Origin: Christensenellaceae bacterium
GTDB lineage: Bacteria; Bacillota; Clostridia; Christensenellales; Aristaeellaceae
NCBI GenBank assembly: GCA_022510815.1
Contig: JAFLST010000015.1
Span: 1-60,876, forward strand
Direction: 5' to 3'
DNA: 60,876 nt
Made by a program: the position numbers and the translations under genes. The first letter of the stretch is position 1, and every line of letters starts with the position of its first letter. Shown one piece after another: positions 1 through 7,740 of the stretch. The notes beneath the pieces were generated by a model that was not told the origin of the DNA, made no database searches, and was given only the letters and a program-made list of their open reading frames with translations.

Positions 1-104
1 GCGGCCCCCATGCCGAGAATACCGGCGATCTGGGCACCTTCAAGATTCAGAAGGAAGAGTCCTCCTCCGCTGGCGTGCGCCGCATCAAGGCCGTGCTGAA
101 GTAA
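1..104 (+). CDS. AlaX-type tRNA-editing domain protein, C-terminal fragment
   Basis: The window opens inside a gene that ends with TAA at 102-104, so only the last 33 residues are visible. They contain a GPH-x3-TG-x2-G-x-FKI stretch followed by SAGVRRI, the pattern of the second additional (SAD) domain that hydrolyses mischarged tRNA in AlaRS and free-standing AlaX proteins. The His of GPH would be a zinc ligand of that domain. The protein stops right after AGVRRIKAV, so the SAD domain is C-terminal. This fits a trans-editing enzyme more than full AlaRS, which continues much further. The substrate (Ser- or Gly-tRNA-Ala) cannot be judged from the fragment. A terminator follows 11 bases downstream. 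Confidence 0.6.
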   Translation, partial: GPHAENTGDLGTFKIQKEESSSAGVRRIKAVLK

Positions 105-114
105 GGATATAAGG

Positions 115-147
115 AAAGACGCTCCTGACAATAAGAGCGTCTTTTTT
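115..147 (+). terminator. Rho-independent terminator after the AlaX-type gene
   Basis: A 10-bp perfect stem (115-124 with 135-144, core GACGCTC/GAGCGTC), a 10-base loop and a T run to 147. It sits just before the 3' end of the convergent sigma-fusion gene and may separate the two transcripts. Confidence 0.9.
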
Positions 148-156
148 CATGCCGTG

Positions 157-1761
157 TCAGCGGCGCAGGTAGGTCATGGTGAGGAACATGCCGTCCTCTT
201 TGCTCGTGGGGTCGTAGAGCTTTCCGTCGTTCATGGCGAAGATGTAGGTCAGGTAGCAGGTGTCGAAGGCAGCCTGCCAGACGACCTGATTGGTCATATA
301 GCGGAGCTGCGGCGGGAGCCTGTCGCGGCACACCACCGTCAGATCGTCGACCAGCGCCCGCAATCCGGGCTCCACCCGGTCGATGATCGGCCGAAACACG
401 ACGTCGACCAGCTGCTTGAGCTGCGGCTCAGTGAAGACGCAGAAGTTCGGGATGGCTCTGTCGCCGTCGATGGTCACGAAGCCCTTCTGCGCGAGCTTGG
501 CCAGATCGAGACGCTGCTGGTCGTTCATGCCCGTCATGTCGTTGCCTGAATGGATGAGGATGCACAGCGTGTCGTGAAGCTGCTTCCATTCGGGGGTGAA
601 GGAGTCCATCAGGTCGGGAATCTCCGTGACCCCGAAGTTGTACAGCCCGAACCAGCGGAAGTTGTCGTTGTGCATCGAGCCGTTGTAGGCCCAGCCGCGA
701 GTATCGACCGCCAGCTCGATATCGCCCTCGGCCGTAACGTCAAAGCCCAGAGGCCAGTAGCGGCCGCCGTCGGGGCGGAAGGGCGGGTCCATGAAGGTCG
801 TCGGCATGCTGATGTAATTGAACAGGCGGTAGATGAGCAGCCAGAGCAGCTTGTTTATGGGCTGATCGCTGCCGTGGAAGCCGATGGCCCGGATGGCGTC
901 CTCCGCTTCCAGCAGCCCATTGACGATCACGTCCGCCGTCTCGCTCCGGTGCCGCTTGATGATGGCATAGGTGTCCTGCTTGTCCCGCACGGTATTGATC
1001 ATGAAGGTCGTGCTGTACCCATGGGGCGTTTCGGTCAGGAATTCCTTCTCGACCAGCCACTGCAGGTCGGGTTCCAGATAGCCCGCCGGGATGCCCAGAT
1101 ACTCCGAAAGCTGCGGCAGCGACTGGGGCGTTTGGTAGCAGGCGATGCACAGGTTCTGCTTGACGGGGCTGTTCTCGATGAAAAAGGTATCCAGCTGCGG
1201 CACGCACTGACCGTTGATGCCCATGTGCAGCTGCCGGGGACGGTAGAGAAACTCCTGAGAACTCATATGATTTGATTCCTCCTTCAGCTTCCTTCGGATG
1301 TCATGGAGGTGCCATTTCACCGTGGCTTCGCTGACGTCCAGCCTCCGCGCTACCTCCCGGACGGACAGCCCGTCCAGATAGAACAGCAGCATGATCTCCC
1401 GCTGCCGGGTGTTGAGGCTCACGATGCGCCGGCGGATCCAGCTCAGCTGCTGCCGCATCTCGTCGGCGTCGGCGATGTCTTCCGGGAAATCGGTGCCGTC
1501 GGGCAGGTCGGTCTCCTCGACGGACACCCAGCCAATCTGCCTGCTTTTCCGGCGCAGACTCCGGTACCAGACGTACTTCGCCACCTTCCACAGGAAACGC
1601 TCCATATCGCGAATCGGTTCGCTTCCGTGGCGGACGGCGTTCAGCACCTGCACCCATACCTCCTGCGCCAGCTCCTCGGCCTGACGGCTGTCGCCCGTCT
1701 TGCGGTAGGCCCAGCGCAGCAGCGCCAGAGACTGCTCGTCGACAAAGGCTTCGTTCAGCAT
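157..1761 (-). CDS. ECF sigma factor fused to a winged-helix domain protein
   Basis: The first ~165 residues form a complete ECF-type sigma-70 factor. Region 2 is near residues 12-70 (TGDSRQAEELAQEVW, then the RFLWKVAKYVWYRSLRR helix) and region 4 near 110-162 (SLNTRQREIMLLFYLDGLSVREVARRL, then a SEATVKWHLHDIRRKL recognition helix). The frame runs on without a stop into ~370 residues that start with a possible winged helix (SLPQLSEYLGIPAGYLEPDL) and have no domain I can name; four Cys lie near its start. I chose ATG 1761 over GTG 1770 because AGGAGG lies 8 bases before it, whereas the GTG overlaps the ribosome site. ECF factors are normally ~165-200 residues, so the length is unusual. A ribosome site and ATG lie at the domain junction (separate entry). 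The sigma part is certain; the role of the C-terminal part is unknown. Confidence 0.85.
   Translation of the reverse strand: MLNEAFVDEQSLALLRWAYRKTGDSRQAEELAQEVWVQVLNAVRHGSEPIRDMERFLWKVAKYVWYRSLRRKSRQIGWVSVEETDLPDGTDFPEDIADADEMRQQLSWIRRRIVSLNTRQREIMLLFYLDGLSVREVARRLDVSEATVKWHLHDIRRKLKEESNHMSSQEFLYRPRQLHMGINGQCVPQLDTFFIENSPVKQNLCIACYQTPQSLPQLSEYLGIPAGYLEPDLQWLVEKEFLTETPHGYSTTFMINTVRDKQDTYAIIKRHRSETADVIVNGLLEAEDAIRAIGFHGSDQPINKLLWLLIYRLFNYISMPTTFMDPPFRPDGGRYWPLGFDVTAEGDIELAVDTRGWAYNGSMHNDNFRWFGLYNFGVTEIPDLMDSFTPEWKQLHDTLCILIHSGNDMTGMNDQQRLDLAKLAQKGFVTIDGDRAIPNFCVFTEPQLKQLVDVVFRPIIDRVEPGLRALVDDLTVVCRDRLPPQLRYMTNQVVWQAAFDTCYLTYIFAMNDGKLYDPTSKEDGMFLTMTYLRR
1264..1284 (-). promoter_or_regulatory. 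Internal ribosome-binding site and start codon at the sigma/winged-helix junction
   Basis: On the minus strand AAGGAGG (1278-1284) is followed after 11 bases by an in-frame ATG at 1264-1266 that begins MSSQEFLYRP. The position is just after the usual end of an ECF sigma factor. The second half could therefore also be made as a separate 369-residue protein. The spacing is a little long but workable. Confidence 0.6.
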
Positions 1762-1840
1762 GCCATGCACCTCCTTTCACCAAGAATGTGCCGCGAAAAG
1801 ACGAAAGGTTAGGGGAAAAACCAATCTTTTTGCAGGATGG

Positions 1841-1874
1841 AAAAGCGGACGGCCTGTTCCGCGTGCCGTCCGCT
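1841..1874 (-). terminator. Rho-independent terminator of the AlkZ-related gene
   Basis: Read on the minus strand, a 10-bp stem (1865-1874 with 1844-1853, core GCGGACGG/CCGTCCGC) is followed by four T. It lies just downstream of the stop at 1880. Confidence 0.8.
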
Positions 1875-1879
1875 GCGAT

Positions 1880-2554
1880 TTATCCGATCAGCCGGTCAAG
1901 CTGCATGTCCGACGCGTCCGGCAGGAGCCCTCGCAGGTGCGCTGCGATGCGCTCCCGGGATTGCGCGGGCTTGCGGCAGTCCGCCGAGGCCATGAGCTCC
2001 TCGCCGAAGAGCGTCTCCGGCAGCGCGTACCGGGCCACGCCCCAGCCGTAAGTCTGCCCACGAGCGTCCTTCATGTATTCAAAGTCGGCGATGGCTACGA
2101 AGGTCTGGGCCTGCATGCGGGTGATCACCGTGTCGAAGCCCTTGTTGCCGCCCTTGCGGTAGTTGCACAGGCGTTTGAGGTCCTTCGAGAGCAGGGAGCC
2201 GTGCTCCGCCAGCGCGTCATAAATCTGCTTGTCCTTGTGATGAACCAGCCCGTCCTCGAAGCGCCCCTCGAAGTCGTAGCCATCCCGGCGGTAGTTGGCA
2301 AAGTCCGGGAACCAGTCGAGGCTGACGAACCCTGCCCTGCCGCCGAAGAACTTGCCGTAAACGCAGGCTCCGCTCCGGGCGATGGGGCCCTTCCACTCCC
2401 ACGGCCCATCCACGCCCTCGACGAACCAGATGTCCGGCGGGCAGTTGTCCTCAATGGAAAAGCCGCCGATCTCATTCCGGAACAGCGGCAGGAAACCTAC
2501 CTCCCGCGTGAGCGCGATCACATCTTCCGGGCTGCGCAGGGGCCAGTAGCGCAT
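1880..2554 (-). CDS. AlkZ-related protein
   Basis: A 224-residue soluble protein that I recognise as the AlkZ-related family, short relatives of the YcaQ/AlkZ DNA glycosylases. Typical family features are the opening MRYWPLRSPEDVIAL, the region around residues 52-90 (WEWKGPIARSG, YGKFFGGRAGF, LDWFPDFANYRRDGYDF) and a later LKRLCNYRKGGNKGFD segment. AlkZ enzymes excise alkylated or crosslinked bases, but activity has not been assumed for these short relatives. GAGGAGG lies 8 bases before the ATG. It has its own promoter and terminator and stands alone. Confidence 0.75.
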   Translation of the reverse strand: MRYWPLRSPEDVIALTREVGFLPLFRNEIGGFSIEDNCPPDIWFVEGVDGPWEWKGPIARSGACVYGKFFGGRAGFVSLDWFPDFANYRRDGYDFEGRFEDGLVHHKDKQIYDALAEHGSLLSKDLKRLCNYRKGGNKGFDTVITRMQAQTFVAIADFEYMKDARGQTYGWGVARYALPETLFGEELMASADCRKPAQSRERIAAHLRGLLPDASDMQLDRLIG

Positions 2555-2576
2555 GGGTCATCCCTCCTCACGGGAT

Positions 2577-2605
2577 AGTATCGGAGAAAAGGCAGCGTTT
2601 GTCAA
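2577..2605 (-). promoter_or_regulatory. Sigma-A promoter of the AlkZ-related gene
   Basis: TTGACA (minus strand, 2600-2605), 17 bases, then GATACT (2577-2582), about 20 bases upstream of the start codon at 2554. The -10 is imperfect. Confidence 0.55.
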
Positions 2606-2695
2606 GGGGAACAGAGACTGATGGGGGAGCTGAATACTGTTTTGCACAATAGGGAACGTTTGAGGGAACATAAGATTAAAATAATAAATTGTGAT

Positions 2696-2725
2696 TTGAC
2701 AATTGTTGGGAGACGATGCTATAAT
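2696..2725 (+). promoter_or_regulatory. Sigma-A promoter of the Cys/His-repeat protein
   Basis: TTGACA (2696-2701), 18 bases, TATAAT (2720-2725) in an AT-rich intergenic stretch. It is followed by AAGGAGG and ATG 2765. Confidence 0.9.
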
Positions 2726-2764
2726 TTTTGGCAAACCTGACTGCCGGTCGAAGGAGGACAAAGG

Positions 2765-4651
2765 ATGAAGCTGCTGAAGAGATGTATTTTTCTGGTGATG
2801 CTGGCTATGGCGCTGACGAGCATGACAGCGCTGGCGCAGGAACAGGAAGCGACAGGGACGGACATTACGCCCACCGCGCCCGCAGAGACGACTCCTGCGC
2901 CCACGGAGGCGCCGACCGCTACGCCGTTTGTGCCGCCGGTGGAGGATGGGCACAGGCATGAGGTATATTGCGACAACCCGAATGTGTGTCTGATTTGCGA
3001 CGGTACTGTCACAAACGGTTATATTGTGCATCGTGACGAAGTGATCAGGCCGGAGGATGAAACCACACATGTGTGGTATTGCAGCAGCTGCGGCGAAGTA
3101 ACAACCAAGGTTGCTCACCGTAGATACTGCGATGAGGATGTCTGCCAAGACTGCGGAGGTTCTTATACGGGAGATCTCAACGTTTTGCATTATCCGGGAG
3201 CGGATTATGTATATGGTGAGGATTGGCATGAGCTCGCGTGTGAACGTTGCGGCGAGGCATCGGGTAGTGGTTTTGGATACCATGGTACCAAGTGCAACAG
3301 TGCGGATAAGAATATCTGCGAAATCTGCGGGGCGCCGCTGTCTGAAGGTCAGAACAATCTCCAGCATTCTTACGGCGACGAGTGGGCGCACGATGAGAAA
3401 GGTCATTGGAGAACGTGCGTCTGGTGTGGTGATGTCATGTCTGTTAGTGCGCATAGCGCATACTGCACGGCACCCAATCTTTGCTATGTCTGCGGCGCGA
3501 CCTTCACCCCGAATGAAGAGACCTACATCGCTCACAAGGGAAACAGATACTGGGATCATGATGAATTGTATCACTGGGAGACCTGTACTGCATGCAACGG
3601 AGCCTTTGCCGGTAAGAAGAAGGAGCACAGCGCTTTTTGCGGCGAACTTGGCGTATGTGTTACATGCGGTGCGGAATATACGGGAGATAATGTCGCACAT
3701 GAATTCAATGGCGACTATGTGGCGGAAGGCGAGTATCACTGGAGGCGCTGCGGCAGGTGCGGCGAAAAGTACGGCGAACCTGAGAAGCACTGGACGGACT
3801 GTACATCAGTGGGCAAGCTGTGCCATGTGTGCGGGGCGGTGACGAGTAATGTTTATCACAGCCCGTATAACAGCCCGGACGGATTTGATGATGAATATCA
3901 TTGGTTTACATGCAGTGCTTGCGGTGAGTATGTCAAGGAGAAGCATCAGGCTCATCCCGAATACAGAGATGGATATTGCACCATCTGCAATCAGCCTTTG
4001 AAAGATGAATCCGATACTCCCACCGATACTCCAACCGATGAGCCAGCCAAGGAGCCCGGCGCCTCCGGCGGTCATGACAGCGACTGGGAAGACGCAGCCA
4101 CGGCCACGCCTCAGCCCTCGCTGGACAGGGAAGGCTTCCTGACGCGCTTCCGGAATATCAGCAGCGACGCGGCGGCAGGGGACTTGCTCTCCGGCACGGA
4201 TACGACGCTCACCATGGAGGCCAACGGTGAGGCCGGCTATGACGGCAGCGTGCTCTGCGTCTATCAGGCGAGCGGTCGAAGCGATCGGGTGGCTGTCAGC
4301 CTCATCAGCAGGTATGCCCCGGACGCGATGCTGAATTTCGCCCTCTGGCAGGACGGCATCGTGTCTGTGGAAGCGCTGCGCGGCACGGATGCGTTCCGCA
4401 GCTTCGTCGAGCTGGCTCAGGCGCTGATACAGAGCCTGCTGCCGGAGAAGAACGCGGATGAGGTGGATGCGCTCCTTGTTGCGCTGCTCCAGAGCGGATT
4501 GAATGGTACGCTGTCCGGCAGTCTTGGCGCGGCCTACTTCAATGACGATCTTGACGGCGATATTGTCGGTTGTCTTGAGGAAGAGGGCTATGTGTTCTTC
4601 CTCGTCCTGCGCAACGAAGGCGTGGCCCTGCTGGTGCGCGAGGCAGTATAA
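2765..4651 (+). CDS. Secreted protein with six Cys/His-rich repeats
   Basis: 628 residues. Residues 1-24 are a signal peptide (MKLLKRC, hydrophobic core, ALA cleavage site), followed by a PT-rich linker to about 60. From ~62 to ~415 come a half repeat and six full repeats of the form H-W-x2-C-x2-CG ... H-x3-C ... C-x2-CG, about 45-75 residues each. Four Cys plus one or two His per unit suggest metal-binding ribbons, although outside the cell disulfides are also possible. Another PT linker (~416-455) leads to a ~170-residue C-terminal domain without Cys clusters that I do not recognise. No sortase motif or membrane anchor is visible, so it is probably released. The start is set by AAGGAGG 7 bases upstream. 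It is a single-gene unit with its own promoter and terminator. Function unknown. Confidence 0.85.
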   Translation: MKLLKRCIFLVMLAMALTSMTALAQEQEATGTDITPTAPAETTPAPTEAPTATPFVPPVEDGHRHEVYCDNPNVCLICDGTVTNGYIVHRDEVIRPEDETTHVWYCSSCGEVTTKVAHRRYCDEDVCQDCGGSYTGDLNVLHYPGADYVYGEDWHELACERCGEASGSGFGYHGTKCNSADKNICEICGAPLSEGQNNLQHSYGDEWAHDEKGHWRTCVWCGDVMSVSAHSAYCTAPNLCYVCGATFTPNEETYIAHKGNRYWDHDELYHWETCTACNGAFAGKKKEHSAFCGELGVCVTCGAEYTGDNVAHEFNGDYVAEGEYHWRRCGRCGEKYGEPEKHWTDCTSVGKLCHVCGAVTSNVYHSPYNSPDGFDDEYHWFTCSACGEYVKEKHQAHPEYRDGYCTICNQPLKDESDTPTDTPTDEPAKEPGASGGHDSDWEDAATATPQPSLDREGFLTRFRNISSDAAAGDLLSGTDTTLTMEANGEAGYDGSVLCVYQASGRSDRVAVSLISRYAPDAMLNFALWQDGIVSVEALRGTDAFRSFVELAQALIQSLLPEKNADEVDALLVALLQSGLNGTLSGSLGAAYFNDDLDGDIVGCLEEEGYVFFLVLRNEGVALLVREAV

Positions 4652-4663
4652 GTCAAGGTGTTC

Positions 4664-4697
4664 AAAAACCCGTCCGGCAAACACCGGGCGGGTTTTT
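4664..4697 (+). terminator. Strong Rho-independent terminator, probably bidirectional
   Basis: A 14-bp stem with one T:G wobble (4664-4677 with 4684-4697, AAAAACCCG...CGGGTTTTT) and a 6-base loop. The A run on the left arm lets it also terminate the minus-strand J-domain gene that ends at 4734. Confidence 0.92.
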
Positions 4698-4733
4698 CTG
4701 TCCTCGACAAAGCCCTGACTTTGTCGATACAGT

Positions 4734-5258
4734 TTATCTGTGCTGTTTTCGGTGGAGCAGCTGCCTGACCCGACCGCGCAGGGTTCGGGATTGCTTCATG
4801 GCGAGCGCCGCGTCCAGCGCGCCCTGTCGGAAGGCGTTGTTGTCGGGCTCCTGCCGGACGGCTTCCCGGTAGGACTGGTGCGCGGAGTCGAACTGCTCCA
4901 TCTGCATCAGAATCTGTCCCTGCATGGCGTACCACCGGCCGTCCCGGGTTTCGGCACGCATGAGCTGCCGCAGGGCGCTCTCGGGGCTGTGCTGCCGGAG
5001 CATCTTGGCGGCCAGATGAACCGCGTCGTCCGGGGGCAGCGTCTGAGTGTAGGTGTTGACCCGGCGGGAGCTCGCCAGATGATACGCTTCCTCATAGGCG
5101 AGGTTCAGGGCGATCATCTTTTTCTGGGCCTTCTGCCGTGCCTCCGCGTCCGGGAACATGTCCGGATGGCACTTCTTGACCAGACTGCGATAAGCGGCGC
5201 GAACCTCCTCCGCGCTTGCCGTGGGCCCCAGCCCCAGGACCTCGAAGGGATTACTCAC
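4734..5258 (-). CDS. J-domain protein with C-terminal TPR-like helices
   Basis: 174 residues. Residues ~3-65 are a DnaJ J domain (NPFEVLGL, HPD motif in KKCHPDMF, then the KMIALNLAYEEA helix). The HPD loop stimulates Hsp70 ATPase. The rest is helical, with a TPR-like unit around 105-145 (GRWYAMQGQILMQMEQFDSAHQSYREAVRQEP). No Gly/Phe or zinc-finger region, so it is a class C co-chaperone rather than DnaJ. I chose GTG 5258 because GGGGAGG lies 8 bases before it; the upstream GTG at 5267 overlaps that site. The gap to murA is 26 bases, so the two are probably co-transcribed. The client is unknown. Confidence 0.82.
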   Translation of the reverse strand: MSNPFEVLGLGPTASAEEVRAAYRSLVKKCHPDMFPDAEARQKAQKKMIALNLAYEEAYHLASSRRVNTYTQTLPPDDAVHLAAKMLRQHSPESALRQLMRAETRDGRWYAMQGQILMQMEQFDSAHQSYREAVRQEPDNNAFRQGALDAALAMKQSRTLRGRVRQLLHRKQHR

Positions 5259-5284
5259 AGGGGGCACCTCCCCGAGGCAGTCGG

Positions 5285-6556
5285 TCAGTCAACGGGCTCG
5301 CGGCGGATGTCCGCGCCCAAGGAACGCAGCTTCTCTTCAATATGTTCATAGCCGCGGTCGATGTATTCCGGTTCGTAGATTTCCGTGACGCCCTTGGCCA
5401 TGAGCCCGGCAACCACCAGCGCCGCGCCAGCGCGCAGATCCGTGGCGGTGACAGGCGCGCCGTAGAGCTCAGGGACGCCGTTGATGATGGCTGTGCGATC
5501 CACCACCTGAATGATCGCGCCCATGCGGGCGATCTCGTCGAGGTGCTTGAAGCGCTGCTCAAAGATGGTCTCCTGAACGATGCTGGTGCCCCGGGCGGTG
5601 GTCAGCAGCGCGGACATGGGCTGCTGCAGGTCGGTGGGGAAGCCGGGATAGACCTGCGTCTTGATGTTGACAGCGCGGTGCGAGCCGATGGTGCGTACGC
5701 GGATCGCGTCGTTGTCCAGATCGGTGACCTTCACGCCCATCTCGAGGAGCTTGGCGGTCAGGGATTCCATATGCGTCGGGATACAGCCGTGGATGGTCAC
5801 GTCGCCCCGGGTGGCGGCGGCGGCGATCATCAGCGTGCCCGTCTCGATCTGATCGGGGATGACGGTATAGGTGCTGCCGTGGAGGCTCTGCTGGCCGCGG
5901 ATGCGGATCACGTCGGTGCCCGCGCCCCTGACCCTCGCGCCCATGGAGTTGAGGAAGTTTGCCAGATCGACGATGTGCGGCTCCTTGGCAGGATTATAGA
6001 TCGTGGTGGTGCCGCGGGCCCGGGCAGCGGCCAGCATGACGTTGATGGTGCCGCCGACGGTGACCATGTCGAAGAACACGTCGCCGCCCTCCAGCGGGTC
6101 CGCCTTGATCCGGATGCGTCCGCCGATGGCCTCGGTCTGGGCACCGAGGGCCCGGAAGCCCTTCAGGTGCTGGTCGATGGGCCGGGGGCCGATGTCGCAG
6201 CCGCCGGGCGCGGCAACCTCCGCCTGTCCGCAGCGGCCCAGCAGCGCGCCGAGCAGATAGTAGCTGGCCCGCAGGCGCTGGGAATCGCGATAGCCGACCT
6301 TGCTGCCCTCCGCGGGCCGGGGATCGACGGTCATGAACTCGCCGGGGACGTAGGTCACAGTGGCGCCCAGCTTGCGCAGGATATCGACCAGCGCGCGAAC
6401 GTCCTCGATGTCCGGGAGATTCTCGATGGTGCAGGGCTCGTCGCAAAGAAGCGTCGCGGGAATAACCGCCACAGCTGTGTTCTTGCCGCCGCTGACCCGG
6501 ATTTCGCCCTCCAGCGGATTGCCGCCGGTGATGAGCATTCTCTCTTTCGTGGGCAT
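5285..6556 (-). CDS. murA: UDP-N-acetylglucosamine 1-carboxyvinyltransferase
   Basis: MurA adds enolpyruvate from PEP to UDP-GlcNAc, the first committed step of peptidoglycan synthesis, in the cytoplasm; it is the fosfomycin target. The protein has the family opening (ITGGNPLEGEIRVSGGKN, with the Lys of GGKN), the PGGCDIGPRPID loop with the fosfomycin-sensitive Cys at about 120, and the GFPTDLQQPMSAL motif. Length from this start is 423 residues, normal for the family. The frame is open to an earlier ATG at 6616. I prefer ATG 6556 because homologues begin there, but its ribosome site is weak (GGAG 3 bases away, AGGAGG 22 bases away), so the N terminus is uncertain. It leads a likely murA/J-domain operon. 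Confidence 0.93.
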   Translation of the reverse strand: MPTKERMLITGGNPLEGEIRVSGGKNTAVAVIPATLLCDEPCTIENLPDIEDVRALVDILRKLGATVTYVPGEFMTVDPRPAEGSKVGYRDSQRLRASYYLLGALLGRCGQAEVAAPGGCDIGPRPIDQHLKGFRALGAQTEAIGGRIRIKADPLEGGDVFFDMVTVGGTINVMLAAARARGTTTIYNPAKEPHIVDLANFLNSMGARVRGAGTDVIRIRGQQSLHGSTYTVIPDQIETGTLMIAAAATRGDVTIHGCIPTHMESLTAKLLEMGVKVTDLDNDAIRVRTIGSHRAVNIKTQVYPGFPTDLQQPMSALLTTARGTSIVQETIFEQRFKHLDEIARMGAIIQVVDRTAIINGVPELYGAPVTATDLRAGAALVVAGLMAKGVTEIYEPEYIDRGYEHIEEKLRSLGADIRREPVD

Positions 6557-6648
6557 GATCTCCGGCTGTGCCGGACTCACCTCCTGCGCCCCTATGGCTT
6601 CATCGTGAAAGGGCATAATGCCCCTGAGATCGGATGGATAGCCTTAAC

Positions 6649-6677
6649 ATTATAGCATGTTTGCGCCGGTTTCGCAA
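6649..6677 (-). promoter_or_regulatory. Sigma-A promoter of murA
   Basis: Minus strand: TTGCGA (6672-6677), 17 bases, TATAAT (6649-6654). The predicted transcript starts near 6642, upstream of both candidate start codons. Confidence 0.75.
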
Positions 6678-6693
6678 CCGTCAACCTCATCCG

Positions 6694-7551
6694 TTACGTT
6701 TCGCCGCATCTGACAAAGGCTTCCACGTCCTTCAGCCGGGCCAGCGCGACCTCCCGTCCGTGGCTGTAGACGGCCCGGAGCCTGTCCGGATCGCGCTCCG
6801 CTGCCCTGACCTCGAGGGCATGCTCCGGACGGATGACCAGCGCCGCGCCCTCCTGCTCCCTCTGGGCGACATAGGCCGTTTCGGCGTTGTACATGTCGTG
6901 CCGCACCGCCGCGGCATGGATGATGCCCGGATATCGCCGCAGCGCGAGCCTCATCAGCGGGAGCATGCTGTTGGGCCGCTTGACGTATCCCTTGGGCTGG
7001 GTCAGCACCACCACGTTGCGGGGGTAGCCCTGCTCCTCCAGAAAGCGCAGGGGAATCGCGTCGGTCACGCCGCCGTCCAGCAGGGGACGTCCCTCCAGCA
7101 TCACGGGCCGGGACACCATCGGCATCGACGCCGACGCGCGGATCCAGTCCATGTCCTCGCCGCTGCCCTGCGTAATCTGATGATAAACCGCTTCGCCGGT
7201 GGCCGCGTCGGTGCATACCAGCCAGAAGGCCATGGGCGAGGCGCGGAAGGTCTCGTAATCGAAGGGATCAAGCTCGTCCGGGATGGCCCGGTAGCACATG
7301 TCCGTGCCATAAAGGTTGCCGGTGAGCATCAGGGAGCGCACGGAATGATACCGCCAGTCCCGGCAGAATCGGGTGTTGTAGCGGATCACCCGGCCGATCT
7401 GATGCGACTTGATGTTGCATCCAAAAGCCGCGCCCGCTGACACGCCTGCCGCGCCGTCAAAGGTCACGCCGTGCTCCATCAGCACGTCGATCACCCCGGC
7501 GGTGAACATTCCCCGCATCGCGCCGCCTTCCATCACAAGCCCTGTTTTCAT
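6694..7551 (-). CDS. Patatin-like phospholipase family protein
   Basis: 285 residues. It has the patatin-family glycine-rich opening (VMEGGAMRGMFTAG), the nucleophile elbow GVSAGA with Ser ~38, and a later LLDGG whose Asp completes the Ser-Asp dyad. The overall layout matches the bacterial YjjU-type subfamily. Such enzymes hydrolyse acyl chains from phospholipids or related lipids; the substrate here is unknown. There is no signal peptide, so it is cytoplasmic or peripheral. ATG 7551 is preferred to 7557 because GAGG then lies 7 bases away. It lies 137 bases upstream of murA on the same strand, but murA has its own promoter. Confidence 0.85.
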   Translation of the reverse strand: MKTGLVMEGGAMRGMFTAGVIDVLMEHGVTFDGAAGVSAGAAFGCNIKSHQIGRVIRYNTRFCRDWRYHSVRSLMLTGNLYGTDMCYRAIPDELDPFDYETFRASPMAFWLVCTDAATGEAVYHQITQGSGEDMDWIRASASMPMVSRPVMLEGRPLLDGGVTDAIPLRFLEEQGYPRNVVVLTQPKGYVKRPNSMLPLMRLALRRYPGIIHAAAVRHDMYNAETAYVAQREQEGAALVIRPEHALEVRAAERDPDRLRAVYSHGREVALARLKDVEAFVRCGET

Positions 7552-7618
7552 GGCCATGCCTCGCTTTCGTTTGGTATTGTATCATAACGGAGCGCAAATG
7601 ACAATCGCCTTTTCCTAT

Positions 7619-7647
7619 TTGACAGCGGGAGGGCTTTGCTGTAAAAT
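7619..7647 (+). promoter_or_regulatory. Sigma-A promoter of the DUF3298-like gene
   Basis: TTGACA (7619-7624), 17 bases, TAAAAT (7642-7647), about 90 bases before ATG 7741. It probably also serves ftsK downstream. Confidence 0.85.
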
Positions 7648-7740
7648 AAGCAAGGCTGTCCATGCCAACCCTGCAAAGGATGAAAAGCTTGCGCTTGATC
7701 GTTGTATAAGATGTAACAAGCTATCCGGCGGAGGTGCCCC

